A stretch of DNA of 64,000 bases from an uncultured Clostridia bacterium (GTDB taxonomy: Bacteria; Bacillota; Clostridia; Christensenellales; Aristaeellaceae), in assembly GCA_934631985.1 (NCBI GenBank), contig CAKTYE010000002.1:33880-97879 (forward strand), given 5' to 3'. The translations under genes and the position numbers were made by a program. Shown here piece after piece: positions 63,871 to 64,000 of this stretch (position 1 is the first letter of the stretch; each line of letters begins with the position of its first letter). The notes beneath the pieces are model-generated. The model ran no database searches. It was given only the letters and a program-made list of their open reading frames with translations, and was not told where the DNA came from.

Positions 63871-64000
63871 TTACACCTCCTCATCCTTTGTCAGCAATTG
63901 CTGCAATGCCGCAAAAGGATGCTCTTTCTGCAATTCCTTCTGGCAAGCGGTTGAATCATTGTCCACGCCGTATTGCTTCCACAGCCCCGGGCAGTCTTCC
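63871..64000 (-). CDS. DUF177/YceD-family protein, C-terminal part only
   Basis: The 3' end of a gene continuing past the window. The visible frame ends in EDCPGLWKQYG...HPFAALQQLL and a TAA at 63871-63873, matching the C-terminal segment of DUF177 proteins that precede rpmF. Two of the usual Cys positions (GLCPxCG) are replaced here by Trp and Tyr. Function is unclear; in several bacteria YceD affects 23S rRNA maturation. Confidence 0.75.
   Translation of the reverse strand, partial: EDCPGLWKQYGVDNDSTACQKELQKEHPFAALQQLLTKDEEV

Overview
The window looks like a chromosomal core segment of a spore-forming, GC-rich member of the class Clostridia, probably an uncultured gut or rumen lineage. The lineage is inferred from gene order and families: lonB-lonA-engB, mreBCD-pbp2-minD-rodA, asp23-amaP-DUF2273-nusB, cggR-pgk-tpiA, T-box leaders before aminoacyl-tRNA synthetase genes, and sporulation-type proteins (BofA, LonB, a SpoIID-domain protein, a short SPOCS-like cysteine-rich protein, a signal-less LysM protein). 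Ribosome binding sites are strong (AGGAGG type), and several promoters share an extended -10, TGCTATAAT. I saw no rRNA, tRNA, prophage, insertion sequence or CRISPR array.

Layout. 1-3,033 (+): end of histidinol-phosphatase, oligoendopeptidase F, a lone Hpt protein. 3,050-6,167 (-): secreted peptidoglycan-binding protein, zinc-ribbon membrane protein, acyltransferase, divergent from a + strand esterase and the two serine dehydratase subunits (to 8,764). 8,826-22,274 (-): engB, lonA, lonB, then the cell-elongation operon maf-mreB-mreC-mreD-pbp2-minD-rodA. 22,466-28,107 (+): cysteine-rich spore-type protein, a 1,312-residue secreted SpoIID protein with ten SH3-like repeats, a TrmN6-type methyltransferase. 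28,183-33,277 (-): secreted flavinylated reductase, tpiA, pgk, cggR. 33,451-33,711 (+): bofA. 33,708-43,441 (-): a packed run of thirteen genes from asp23 to thiI. 43,561-48,280 (-): T-box-hisS-aspS and a MATE transporter. 48,513-50,720 (+): a Zn/Cd/Pb-type P-ATPase behind a CzrA/SmtB-like operator. 51,028-56,135 (-): carA and a gene in which carB is fused in frame to a dapF-like domain. 56,287-57,087 (+): a four-LysM protein. 57,277-64,000 (-): rsmI, rsmH, folC, valS, a small membrane protein behind a T-box, rpmF and the end of a DUF177 gene.

How the genes fit together. Most are housekeeping: wall elongation, envelope homeostasis (Asp23/AmaP), isoprenoid and one-carbon metabolism, sulfur transfer to tRNA, glycolysis, translation. 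The least ordinary items are the CarB-DapF fusion, whose DapF half has Ala where the family carries its first catalytic Cys; the small membrane gene between the valine T-box and valS; a MinD without MinC or MinE in the elongation operon; a PBP2 with about 90 extra residues between its SxN and KTG motifs; the ten-repeat SH3 protein; and paired palindromes flanking a terminator at 50.7-51.0 kb.
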